A stretch of DNA of 13,161 bases. Source: Chitinophagaceae bacterium (lineage in GTDB: Bacteria > Bacteroidota > Bacteroidia > Chitinophagales > Chitinophagaceae). The stretch is from positions 1 through 13,161 of the forward strand of contig CANGEZ010000030.1 of the NCBI GenBank assembly GCA_947452875.1, written 5' to 3'. Each line of letters starts with the position of its first letter. Position 1 is the stretch's first letter. Positions 1 through 7,139 of this stretch are shown here, one piece after another. A program made the translations under genes and the position numbers. The notes beneath the pieces were generated by a model. That model worked only from the letters and a program-made list of their open reading frames with translations. It did not search any database and was not told the origin of the DNA.

Positions 1-351
1 ATAAAGTCCTTCTTGTGAAGGCTTGTTATAATAAGGTGCTGCACTTAAAATGGCAACTGCATTTTCCAATGGGAGTTCCTTCAAATCTTTTACAACAGAC
101 ATGGTATCGTTGCCACCCACACCAACGACTATGGGTACACGACCATTAACATGATTAACCGTAAATTGAATGATTTCTTTTTTCTCTTCCTTGCTTAATA
201 CTGGGGTTTCTCCTGTAGTTCCTAGAGTTACAATGTAATTAACCCCACCTGATATGATATGATCAATTACTTTTCCAAGTGAAATAAAATCTACTGAAAG
301 ATCTTTTTTGAATGGTGTGACAATGGCAACTCCGGTTCCTGTTAAGTTCAT
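1..351 (-). CDS. dapA: 4-hydroxy-tetrahydrodipicolinate synthase, N-terminal 117 codons (cut by window edge)
   Basis: This enzyme condenses pyruvate with aspartate-4-semialdehyde, the first committed step to meso-diaminopimelate and lysine, in the cytoplasm. The visible part begins MNLTGTGVAIVTPF and contains GTTGETP (residues 44-50), the family's pyruvate-carboxylate binding loop with the Thr-Thr pair. It ends in APYYNKPSQEGLY, which carries the conserved Tyr of the proton relay. The Schiff-base lysine lies beyond the window; the family is usually about 290 residues long. The start at 351 is the first ATG after an in-frame TAG and agrees with the usual N-terminus. The gene lies 56 bp downstream of the L,D-transpeptidase gene on the same strand, with no obvious promoter or terminator between them, so co-transcription is inferred. 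The identity is clear. Confidence 0.95.
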   Translation of the reverse strand, partial: MNLTGTGVAIVTPFKKDLSVDFISLGKVIDHIISGGVNYIVTLGTTGETPVLSKEEKKEIIQFTVNHVNGRVPIVVGVGGNDTMSVVKDLKELPLENAVAILSAAPYYNKPSQEGLY

Positions 352-407
352 GATTTCTTCTTTTGCGTGAAGGTAAATCAATTCCTACAATTTTTTTATT
401 TGATTCA

Positions 408-1139
408 TCAGCTTTTAAAGACTTCAGAATGCTCAAGATATTGATTGTCGTTAGCAAAAATAAACAAACAGGTTCCGTCTTTTATTTTGTCGATGATGGG
501 CTTTGATAACTTTTCAGGTATGGCTGGACAACCCCAACTTCTACCAATATAACCTTGCATATTGATCATCCCTTCAGAAACATAAGCAGCACCATGAACA
601 ACTATAGCTCTTTCGTCAGCCTTATCATTTATGCCTTTTTCAAGTCCGTTCAATTGCAATGAATACCCATGCTTTCCGATGTATGTTTGTTTCGTTTCAT
701 AAAACCCTAAGCTGCTTTGAAAACTTGATAATTTGTTTGAGAATTTTTCTGCATACAAAGTACCAGAGTTTTGACCATGAGCTACGTAAGTATTGAACAA
801 TATTTTTTCTTCCTGTAAATCAATGATGAAAAGTCGCTTTTGTGAAGATGGTTTTGTAAAATCAATGATAGAAAGCAAATGCTGTCCGCAGAATTTACCA
901 GCATTTTGCAATTTTTCAAAACCGGTTAAAGCATGAAGATAAGCTTGTGTTGACAACCCTAAACTGTCGAGATTTAATTTATCATACAACTGCATTGATA
1001 AGCTCGAGATCAAAGCCGGTTTTTCTTTTGATTTAAAATCAATAGAACTGGATTTACCAAAACTCACGGGCCAATGTAAAATCAATAATAAAGTGATGAG
1101 AAAAAACGGCAGTCTGCCTTTAGAAATTAGTGTTTTCAT
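408..1139 (-). CDS. Secreted murein L,D-transpeptidase catalytic-domain family protein (YkuD_2 type)
   Basis: The 243-residue protein has a basic N-terminus and a hydrophobic segment (about residues 11-27, FFLITLLLILHW), consistent with a signal peptide and export to the periplasm. The C-terminal half shows the signature of the YkuD_2 branch of the L,D-transpeptidase fold: VVHGAAYVSE (His182) and GRSWGCPAIP (Cys204 as the predicted nucleophile, with Ser201-Trp-Gly before it). Family members are presumed to cross-link or edit peptidoglycan stem peptides through meso-diaminopimelate, but the YkuD_2 branch is little studied and its reaction is inferred. It lies 56 bp upstream of dapA, which feeds diaminopimelate synthesis, so the pairing makes biochemical sense. 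The start ATG at 1139 directly precedes the signal-like sequence MKTLISKGRLPFF. Confidence 0.85.
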   Translation of the reverse strand: MKTLISKGRLPFFLITLLLILHWPVSFGKSSSIDFKSKEKPALISSLSMQLYDKLNLDSLGLSTQAYLHALTGFEKLQNAGKFCGQHLLSIIDFTKPSSQKRLFIIDLQEEKILFNTYVAHGQNSGTLYAEKFSNKLSSFQSSLGFYETKQTYIGKHGYSLQLNGLEKGINDKADERAIVVHGAAYVSEGMINMQGYIGRSWGCPAIPEKLSKPIIDKIKDGTCLFIFANDNQYLEHSEVFKS

Positions 1140-1201
1140 AGTTTATTTAGGATAGGTTAGGATTAAAACCAAAACAAGTTTCGGTTTGTTTTTCAGCGAT
1201 A

Positions 1202-1231
1202 CAAAAGTAAACTGTTGTATTTACAATACAG
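1202..1231 (-). promoter_or_regulatory. Candidate Bacteroidota-type promoter for the L,D-transpeptidase-dapA transcript
   Basis: Read on the minus strand, 1209-1202 is TACTTTTG, a perfect match to the Bacteroidota -7 consensus TAnnTTTG. It lies about 63 bp upstream of the L,D-transpeptidase start. A -33 element at the expected spacing of about 19 bp would be CTG (1231-1229), one base off TTG, so that half is weak. The call rests on the -7 match and the position. Confidence 0.35.
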
Positions 1232-1244
1232 TTATTCAACTGTT
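1210..1244. promoter_or_regulatory. Dyad plus direct repeat overlapping the candidate promoter (possible operator)
   Basis: AACTGT (1210-1215) and ACAGTT (1228-1233) form an inverted repeat with a 12-bp spacer. The spacer itself contains TGTA-TT-TACA (1216-1225). A further direct copy, AACTGTT, lies at 1238-1244, exactly 28 bp from the first copy at 1210-1216. The dyad sits in the -7/-33 spacer of the candidate promoter, where a repressor could act. AT-rich DNA yields such arrangements by chance, and no regulator is identified. Confidence 0.3.
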
Positions 1245-1348
1245 AATGTAAACAGAATTAAAAGGTCTCGATGACACAATCCAAATCCAAATAAAAACGA
1301 AATAGTTCAGGCTTTATTGTAGAAAATACTAATATTCAAATGAATTTA

Positions 1349-2653
1349 TTAGCTATTCATTGACATTAAAAATGACTTAAGTTGGTTGAAATCAGCTTCA
1401 ATGCGAACAGCTAATTTCTCTTTATCGATAATTTTTGCAACAGCATCTGGCAACAATATTTTTTTGTTGATGACAGGTTCCACTACATCATAAAACTTTA
1501 CCGGATGAGCAGTTTCAGCAAAGAAACCTTTATCATCGGCATGTGTTTGTAAATATTTTTTCAAGGCAAGATAACCAACAGCTCCATGAGGATCGAGCAA
1601 ATAACCTGTATTTTTTTCAGTTTCATAAATCGCTTTTTTGGTTTCTTCGTCGCTAATGCTTACAGAAGAAAAACAAGCAGCAAGTGCCTCATAATCATGA
1701 TTGAAAATTTCAAGAATTCTGATGAAATTACTAGGATCGCCTACATCCATTGCATTAGAAATAGTCGCAACAGATTTTTTGGAAATATACTCACGCGTAT
1801 GCATAAATGAAGGAACCACATCATTGGCATTACAAGCTGCAATGAAGTGTTGCACAGGAAGCCCGGATCTCATAGCCAATAAACCCGCACAAATATTTCC
1901 GAAATTTCCACTTGGAACACTGATGACAGGAGGATTGGCTTTATCTTTCCATTGCTTATAAGCCAGTAGATAAAAAAACTGCTGCGGCAACCAACGAGCC
2001 ACGTTGATAGAATTGGCTGATGTTAAAAACAAAGATTGCGTTAAGTCCTCATCTGTAAATGCCTGTTTCACCATTCTTTGACAATCATCAAAAGTTCCAC
2101 TTACCTCCAAAGCGAATATATTTTTACCCAAGGTTGTCAATTGCTTCTCTTGAACCGAACTAACTTTCCCTGAAGGATATAGAATCACAACTTGAACACC
2201 TTCAACACCATAAAAGCCATCGGCTACAGCACCACCAGTATCTCCTGAAGTAGCCACCAAAACTGTAACTTTTCTATTATCCCCTTTCACAAAATACCCC
2301 AAACAACGACTCATAAATCTAGCGCCAATGTCTTTAAAAGCCAATGTATTGCCATGAAACATTTCAAGTGACTGTATACCTTCTTCCACATCTACCAAAG
2401 GAATTGAAAAGTTGATGGTTTGAGCAACAATCTCTCTTAAAACATCTTCAGGTATCGCATCTCCAACATATGGACGAATAACCTGAAAGCAAAGTTCCTC
2501 ATTGGAAATCTGTTCAATATTTTCAATCAGATGTTTATCAATGACAGGAATGTATTCAGGAAAATACAACCCTTTATCAGGCGCTTGACCTCTAATAGCT
2601 GCTTCTTTAAAATCAACAATTGGAGCATTTTTCTGTAAACTATAGTATTTCAT
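1349..2653 (-). CDS. thrC: Threonine synthase
   Basis: This PLP enzyme converts O-phospho-L-homoserine to threonine, the last step of the pathway, in the cytoplasm. The 434-residue protein begins MKYYSLQKNAPIVDFKEA and has LYFPE near the N-terminus, as usual for the family. The PLP lysine is in FHGNTLAFKDIGARF (Lys107). VATSGDTGGAVADG follows, and SVPSGNFGNICAG is the phosphate-binding stretch. I chose the ATG at 2653, not the in-frame ATG at 2683, because MKYYS is the standard family N-terminus and the extra ten residues match nothing expected. The gene is the last of thrA-thrB-thrC and is separated from thrB by a 99-bp AT-rich spacer containing inverted repeats. No convincing terminator was found between its stop and the L,D-transpeptidase gene. 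Confidence 0.95.
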   Translation of the reverse strand: MKYYSLQKNAPIVDFKEAAIRGQAPDKGLYFPEYIPVIDKHLIENIEQISNEELCFQVIRPYVGDAIPEDVLREIVAQTINFSIPLVDVEEGIQSLEMFHGNTLAFKDIGARFMSRCLGYFVKGDNRKVTVLVATSGDTGGAVADGFYGVEGVQVVILYPSGKVSSVQEKQLTTLGKNIFALEVSGTFDDCQRMVKQAFTDEDLTQSLFLTSANSINVARWLPQQFFYLLAYKQWKDKANPPVISVPSGNFGNICAGLLAMRSGLPVQHFIAACNANDVVPSFMHTREYISKKSVATISNAMDVGDPSNFIRILEIFNHDYEALAACFSSVSISDEETKKAIYETEKNTGYLLDPHGAVGYLALKKYLQTHADDKGFFAETAHPVKFYDVVEPVINKKILLPDAVAKIIDKEKLAVRIEADFNQLKSFLMSMNS

Positions 2654-2680
2654 TGCTATCTGTTTAATTAATTCAAAAGT

Positions 2681-2746
2681 CAAAAATAAAAAGTAAAAAA
2701 GATCGTTTTTATTTTTGAATTTTAAATTTTGAATTTTTACTTTTTA
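2681..2746. repeat. AT-rich intergenic element with two competing perfect stems between thrB and thrC
   Basis: Two perfect inverted repeats share bases. CAAAAATAAAAA (2681-2692) pairs with TTTTTATTTTTG (2706-2717) around a 13-nt loop. TAAAAAGTAAAAA (2687-2699) pairs with TTTTTACTTTTTA (2734-2746). Bases 2687-2692 belong to both stems, so only one can form at a time. The region between the arms is also repetitive (GAATTTT and AAATTTTG units). It occupies most of the thrB-thrC spacer and would be transcribed within the operon. It could be a small palindromic repeat family, an mRNA processing or stability element, or simply low-complexity sequence. Confidence 0.5.
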
Positions 2747-2752
2747 CTTTCA

Positions 2753-3670
2753 CTAAATAACCTCAACACCTTTTGAAGCCACCTCCGTTACGTATGTCTT
2801 GTATTCAATGCCAAGCTGATCATAAACAGCACTCATTTCCTTTTCAACTTCTAGGGCTGTTGAATGTGATTCGCTCATCATAAACAAAGATGGACCGCTT
2901 CCTGAAATACCACCACCCAATGCGCCTGCGGCAAGAGATCTACTTTTAACTTCATCGAAACCAGGAATCAACTTGCTTCTTACAGGTTCAACAATAACAT
3001 CAGTGAGTGAACGACTGATCAATCCATAATCACAATTTTGAAAACCTGCAATCAAACCGGCAACATTTGCCCATTGTACTACCGCCGATTTTAAAGGAAT
3101 TTCTTTTGGTAAAATCGATCTAGCGTAAGATGTTTTGATTTCAATTTGAGGATGAATAATGGTAATAAAAAGTGGTGGTGTTTTCAATTCAATAATATCT
3201 AAAGTTTGCGTATCCCTAATCAAGACCAAGCCTCCATAAATACAAGGCGCCAAATTATCCGCATGGCGAGAGCCACTAGCCAGCAACTCTCCTTCCATGG
3301 CAAATTCAACTAATTGTTTTTTATCAAAAGGTTTACCAAAAAGTTCATTCGCAGCAACTACAACACCAGCAGCACTTGCCGCGCTTGAGCCAACACCACT
3401 TCCTGGCTTAATTTTTTTTTCAATAATGATTTCAAAACCATTTTTATAATCCAGCGCATTCATCAATGCCTGCAAGGCCACACCTGAAATATTCTGAAGT
3501 GGATCTAACGGCAAACCATAATTGTCTTTGTGTTTGATGATGATACCACGCTCCTCTTTTTGTATCAATTCAATTTCATCATAAGGAGCTTGTAAAGCCA
3601 TGCCTAAAATATCAAAGCCACAACAAAGATTAGATAGTGTTGCTGGAGATTTTACTTTAATGGATTGCAT
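2753..3670 (-). CDS. thrB: Homoserine kinase (GHMP family)
   Basis: This enzyme phosphorylates L-homoserine with ATP to give O-phosphohomoserine, the substrate of ThrC. The 305-residue length is normal for the family. GHMP motif 1 is SPATLSNLCCGFDILGMAL (residues 8-26). The ATP-binding glycine/serine loop is PGSGVGSSAASAAG (89-102). Motif 3 is LGGGISGSGPSLF (251-263). The order thrA-thrB-thrC and the 29-bp gap from the thrA stop indicate one transcript. The start MQSIKVKSPATLSN agrees with the usual N-terminus, which begins just before motif 1. Confidence 0.95.
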   Translation of the reverse strand: MQSIKVKSPATLSNLCCGFDILGMALQAPYDEIELIQKEERGIIIKHKDNYGLPLDPLQNISGVALQALMNALDYKNGFEIIIEKKIKPGSGVGSSAASAAGVVVAANELFGKPFDKKQLVEFAMEGELLASGSRHADNLAPCIYGGLVLIRDTQTLDIIELKTPPLFITIIHPQIEIKTSYARSILPKEIPLKSAVVQWANVAGLIAGFQNCDYGLISRSLTDVIVEPVRSKLIPGFDEVKSRSLAAGALGGGISGSGPSLFMMSESHSTALEVEKEMSAVYDQLGIEYKTYVTEVASKGVEVI

Positions 3671-3699
3671 AATTGTATTTTAAAAACCAATTGAAATTA

Positions 3700-6180
3700 T
3701 TAAATTTTTGAAGCTCTGATGATATCAGCAAATACACCACTGGCAGTTACATCAGCACCGGCACCGGCACCTTTAATCACCAAGGGTTGATCTTTATATC
3801 GGTCTGTATAAAACAACACCACATTGTCTTTGCCATACAAATGAAACAAATCATGTTGTGCATCTACATGTTGCAAACCTACAGCTGCTTTTCCGTTTTC
3901 AAAACTTGCCACAAATTTTAATTTATTACCTTTTTCATTCGCTGCCGCAAATAAAGATTGAAAATGGGTTTCATGCAACTCCATTGATTTGTAAAAATCC
4001 TGAACTGTTCCTTGCATGCATGCTTCGGGCATAAAAGAATTATTCTTGATGTCATCCATTTCTATCATCTCACCTGCTTCTCTGGCAAGAATCATAATCT
4101 TTCTCATCACATCAGTGCCGCCCAAATCAAGACGTGGATCAGGTTCTGTGTAACCTTCATCTTGAGCTTGTTGAACCACTTCTGCAAATTTTTTCTTTCC
4201 ATCGTAATGATTGAATACAAAATTCAACGTGCCACTTAGCACTGCTTCTATCTTATGTATACGATCTCCACTTTGAATCAAATCATTGATAGTGCCAATT
4301 ATGGGCAAACCAGCGCCAACATTGGTTTCAAAAAGAAATTGCGCATTAAATTCTCTAGCAACATCTTTTAATTTCTTATAGTTTTTATAGGCAGAAGATG
4401 CCGCAATTTTATTACAAGCCACAACTGAAATACTTTTGATCAGTAATTGCTCATAAACAGTCGCTACCAAATCTGAAGCTGTAATATCTACAAACACAGC
4501 ATTGCGCAAATTCAATTCAATGGCTTTTGCAATAAAATTATTCAAATCAGCCTTTTCACCTGTTTCTAATATTTGCTTCCAATTACTGAGGTCGATTCCT
4601 GATTCATCAACAACCATCGTTCTGCTATTAATCATTCCAGTTAGTCGAACTTGCAAATGCAATTTCTCTTGCAACATGTGAATTTGTTTTGCCAGCTGTG
4701 CCAGTAGTTTTCCACCTACATTTCCGGCTCCTGCAAGGAAAATATTGACTTGCTTGTAAGTTGTTTCGAAGAATGCTTCATGCAGTACATTGATGGTCTT
4801 TTTCACATCAGCAGTCTTGATAACAGCAGAAATATTTTTTTCTGAAGAGCCCTGAGCAATAGCCCTGATATTGATACCATTTCTTCCCATGGCACTAAAC
4901 ATACTGCCACTAACACCCGAGTGACTTTTCATGTTCTCTCCAACCACAGCAACAATTGAAAGACCATTCTCCACTTTTAAAGGATCTACTTGCTGTAACG
5001 CCATTTCATTTGAAAAAGCAGCATTAACTGCAGTTACGGCTTTGCCTTCAGCAGCGGCATCAATGGCCACTGAAATAGAATGTTCAGATGAACTTTGTGT
5101 AATTAAAATGACATTGATTTTTTCATTACTCAGTGCCTCAAACAATCTTTTAGAAAACCCTGGGATTCCCACCATGCCACTACCTTCCAATGTAATCAGA
5201 CATATATTATTGATACTGGAAATACCGGTTACAATATGTTGTTGAATTAAATCAGGATAAGCATTTTGGTTGTTTGAAATAACTGTACCAAAATCCTGTG
5301 GTGCGAAAGTATTTTTAATCCATACCGGAATGCCTTTGTTCATTACCGGCTGAATGGTTGGCGGATAAATCACCTTGGCTCCAAAATGAGAAAGCTCCAT
5401 AGCTTCCTGATAAGAAATTTGAGGAATAATTTTAGCGTTGCTGCTTAATCTTGGATCTGCAGTCATCATGCCACTGACGTCTGTCCAAATTTCAAGATTG
5501 CTAGCATCTATTGCGGCGGCCATTATTGCAGCGGTGTAATCAGAACCACCTCTTCCCAATGTTGTCATTACGCCTTGTGCATCAGATGCTATAAAACCGG
5601 GTAAAATGAACAAAGAGCTGTTATCGCTTTCAAATTCATGTTTAATTTTTTTATTGGTAGTTTCAAAGTCAACTGCTGCAGCACCATATGAAGAATTGGT
5701 TTGTATCAGTTTTCTGGAATCTTTCCAAACAGCTGAAATATTTCTTTGGTTAAATGCAGATGCTATAATCCTAGATGATAGTAGTTCACCATAGCCACCT
5801 ATTCTGTCTTTTGTGCGAGGTGTTAATTCGCCCAACATATGTAAACCATTACAAAGATTCCTTATTTCTGTAAAGGCTATTTCAACAAAAGAAATCAGTT
5901 CAACATCATTTTTATTCAAATGTTGTACGTTGAGGTCAACATATAAAGCTTCTATACAAGCTCTGTGCCTTTCTTCAATGAGTTCAATTTTTTGAATATA
6001 ATCAGGGTTCCCTGACGCCGCCAAACTAGCAGCATCAAGCAATAAATCCGTTACTCCGCCCAAGGCAGAAACTACAACGATAGATTTTTCTTTTTTTACT
6101 GTGTCTGCAACTATGGCAATAACTTTTTTTATGTTTTCTGCATTGGCCACCGAAGTGCCACCGAATTTTAATACTTGCAT
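3700..6180 (-). CDS. thrA: Bifunctional aspartokinase / homoserine dehydrogenase
   Basis: The 826-residue fusion catalyses two steps of the aspartate pathway: phosphorylation of aspartate, and NAD(P)H-dependent reduction of aspartate semialdehyde to homoserine. The aspartokinase part starts MQVLKFGGTSVANAENI and has TTLGRGGSDYTAA (206-218), with WTDVSGMMTADPR at 232-244. Two ACT-like regulatory segments follow (about 320-470; SGMVGIPGFSKRLFEAL and SHSGVSGSMFSAMGRNGI), the expected site of threonine feedback inhibition. The homoserine dehydrogenase part has the dinucleotide loop NIFLAGAGNVGGKLL (479-493), ETNVGAGLPIIGTI (618-631), LSGTLNFVFN (648-657) and the catalytic region EPDPRLDLGGTDVMRK (679-694). 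Length and domain order match the usual fused ThrA. It is the first structural gene of the operon and is preceded by a Thr-rich leader peptide. Confidence 0.96.
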   Translation of the reverse strand: MQVLKFGGTSVANAENIKKVIAIVADTVKKEKSIVVVSALGGVTDLLLDAASLAASGNPDYIQKIELIEERHRACIEALYVDLNVQHLNKNDVELISFVEIAFTEIRNLCNGLHMLGELTPRTKDRIGGYGELLSSRIIASAFNQRNISAVWKDSRKLIQTNSSYGAAAVDFETTNKKIKHEFESDNSSLFILPGFIASDAQGVMTTLGRGGSDYTAAIMAAAIDASNLEIWTDVSGMMTADPRLSSNAKIIPQISYQEAMELSHFGAKVIYPPTIQPVMNKGIPVWIKNTFAPQDFGTVISNNQNAYPDLIQQHIVTGISSINNICLITLEGSGMVGIPGFSKRLFEALSNEKINVILITQSSSEHSISVAIDAAAEGKAVTAVNAAFSNEMALQQVDPLKVENGLSIVAVVGENMKSHSGVSGSMFSAMGRNGINIRAIAQGSSEKNISAVIKTADVKKTINVLHEAFFETTYKQVNIFLAGAGNVGGKLLAQLAKQIHMLQEKLHLQVRLTGMINSRTMVVDESGIDLSNWKQILETGEKADLNNFIAKAIELNLRNAVFVDITASDLVATVYEQLLIKSISVVACNKIAASSAYKNYKKLKDVAREFNAQFLFETNVGAGLPIIGTINDLIQSGDRIHKIEAVLSGTLNFVFNHYDGKKKFAEVVQQAQDEGYTEPDPRLDLGGTDVMRKIMILAREAGEMIEMDDIKNNSFMPEACMQGTVQDFYKSMELHETHFQSLFAAANEKGNKLKFVASFENGKAAVGLQHVDAQHDLFHLYGKDNVVLFYTDRYKDQPLVIKGAGAGADVTASGVFADIIRASKI

Positions 6181-6279
6181 GTTTGGAAATTTATAAAAAT
6201 AAAATGATACGATTAAAGCTGTTCTGATTTCAGCCGAAGCCCTTGAGTTAATATAGTAATTTTCAACCCTGGCGGGTTG
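6181..6279 (-). promoter_or_regulatory. Putative threonine attenuator region between leader peptide and thrA
   Basis: Read on the minus strand (RNA sense), CAACCC (6279-6274), overlapping the last ACA-ACC Thr codons, pairs perfectly with GGGUUG (6269-6264) across a 4-nt loop. GGGUUG can instead pair with UAACUC (6250-6245), with two G-U pairs. Downstream, GGCUG (6235-6231) can pair with CAGCU (6221-6217, one G-U), followed by UUAAUCGUAUCAUUUUAUUUUU. A ribosome stalled on the Thr codons would cover CAACCC and free GGGUUG, the logic of classic attenuation. The final terminator stem is short and its U-tract is interrupted, and the 2:3 and 3:4 arms are adjacent instead of clearly overlapping, so the exact switch is uncertain. 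Confidence 0.5.
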
Positions 6280-6322
6280 TCGTATTTGTTGTTGTCAATG
6301 TATAATTATTTGTGCGATACAT
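6263..6322 (-). CDS. thrL: Threonine-rich leader peptide of the thrABC operon
   Basis: A 19-codon reading frame, ATG at 6322 to TGA at 6263, encodes MYRTNNYTLTTTNTTTRQG. Eight of the 19 codons are Thr, six of them within seven positions (residues 10-16, with one Asn). It lies 82 bp upstream of thrA on the same strand. The composition parallels the enterobacterial ThrL peptide, whose Thr and Ile codons sense charged tRNA. This one has no Ile codon, suggesting control by threonine alone. The last Thr codons overlap the 5' arm of the hairpin described for the attenuator region. No Shine-Dalgarno is visible, which is normal in Bacteroidota. The nearest promoter-like sequence upstream is TTATTTTG (6389-6382), 7 of 8 to the -7 consensus, without a well-spaced -33. 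Confidence 0.75.
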   Translation of the reverse strand: MYRTNNYTLTTTNTTTRQG

Positions 6323-6507
6323 ATAATAGCTGTAAGATATAATGTTTGATTTGAAAAAACAACAGCAATTGCATTAAAAATCAAAATAAATACTAAACTC
6401 CTTTCAATTTTATTGAGATTTATTCAAAACAGAAAACTTACATAAATAATTTTCAATTACATCATGTTTCATTTTGCTTTTATTAAATAAATAGGCTTAA
6501 ATTACTA

Positions 6508-6539
6508 TTGATATAGCTTAAACCAAAAATATGTTTTTG
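6508..6539 (+). promoter_or_regulatory. Weak candidate promoter for the H-NOX operon
   Basis: TTG (6508-6510), a 21-bp spacer, then TGTTTTTG (6532-6539), which matches TAnnTTTG at 7 of 8 positions. It would start transcription roughly 50 bp upstream of the H-NOX ATG. The rest of the 6323-6594 interval is AT-rich; no further gene was recognised in it, and it must also hold the divergent thr promoter. Matches this good occur by chance in such DNA, so this is a suggestion only. Confidence 0.25.
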
Positions 6540-6594
6540 TGTTTTCATTATTGGAATTTGCATAAAATCATAAACATCCAAATTCACCACACTC

Positions 6595-7137
6595 ATGTAC
6601 GGAATCATTAACAAATCTATTGAAGAGCTGGTAACTGAAAAATTCGGTGAAAACAAATGGGAGGAAGTGAAAAAAATTAGTGCCATTGACATTGACTTCT
6701 TTATGAGTAATGAACCTTATGATGATGCCATTACTTACGATTTAGCCATTGGCATTTCAAAAGTCATGAATATTAGTTTGGATGCTGTTTTATTTACATT
6801 TGGAGAATGGTGGATTCTTGATACTACGAAAAAGAAATACGGCGGATTACTCAGATCTGGCGGCGCCAGTTTAAAAGAATTCTTAGTTAATTTACCTCAG
6901 TTTCACAACCACATCATGTTGATGTATCCTAAATTAACACCACCAGAATTTAAAGTTAGTGACGTAAATAATAATGATATCATAGTTCATTATATGTCTA
7001 AGCGGCCTGGACTTCAGGAATTTGTAAGGGGCTTGTTTTCCGGATTAGGAAAATTGTATAAAACAAATGTTACAATTGAATTATTACAAAGTAGGAACGA
7101 AGGAAGCGAACATGAAGCTTTCAAAATCAGCTGGTAG
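6595..7137 (+). CDS. H-NOX (heme nitric oxide/oxygen-binding) sensor protein
   Basis: This stand-alone 180-residue heme sensor has the normal length and layout of bacterial H-NOX proteins. It begins MYGIINKSIEELV (family MxGxIN start). The proximal heme-ligand histidine is His104 in LPQFHNHIMLMYPKLTPPEF, equivalent to His105 of soluble guanylate cyclase beta1. The heme-propionate motif YxSxR is present as Y133-M-S135-K-R137. The position matching cyclase Ile145 is Phe143 in GLQEFVRG. This non-polar residue, with no Tyr to hydrogen-bond O2, predicts NO selectivity (an inference by hand alignment). The protein is cytoplasmic; no signal peptide or membrane segment is visible. The gene ends 2 bp before the HNOBA kinase gene, so translational coupling and partnership are very likely: NO binding would be transmitted to that kinase. 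It is the first gene of a four-gene signalling operon. Confidence 0.93.
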   Translation: MYGIINKSIEELVTEKFGENKWEEVKKISAIDIDFFMSNEPYDDAITYDLAIGISKVMNISLDAVLFTFGEWWILDTTKKKYGGLLRSGGASLKEFLVNLPQFHNHIMLMYPKLTPPEFKVSDVNNNDIIVHYMSKRPGLQEFVRGLFSGLGKLYKTNVTIELLQSRNEGSEHEAFKISW

Positions 7138-7139
7138 AT

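Noticed and set aside
263..457. 64-codon minus-strand frame spanning the L,D-transpeptidase end and dapA start
   Set aside because: It overlaps both genes in another frame, and its basic, low-complexity sequence looks like a by-product of the dapA 5' end.
1334..1345. ATTCAAATGAAT palindrome just after thrC as a terminator
   Set aside because: The 5-bp AT-rich arms leave a 2-nt loop and no U-run follows on the minus strand.
2654..2683. Longer thrC start adding ten residues
   Set aside because: The added residues (MTFELIKQIA) do not fit the usual threonine synthase N-terminus, which begins MKYYS; the longer form would also reach into the AT-rich repeat element.
6524..6531. Perfect minus-strand TATTTTTG as the thr operon -7 element
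   Set aside because: No TTG-like -33 element lies at 17-23 bp, and it would leave about 195 nt before the leader peptide; not strong enough to list as a promoter.
6483..6692. Minus-strand 69-codon open frame starting inside the H-NOX gene
   Set aside because: It is antisense to the strongly supported H-NOX N-terminus, its sequence resembles no family I recognise, and its 3' part runs into AT-rich spacer.
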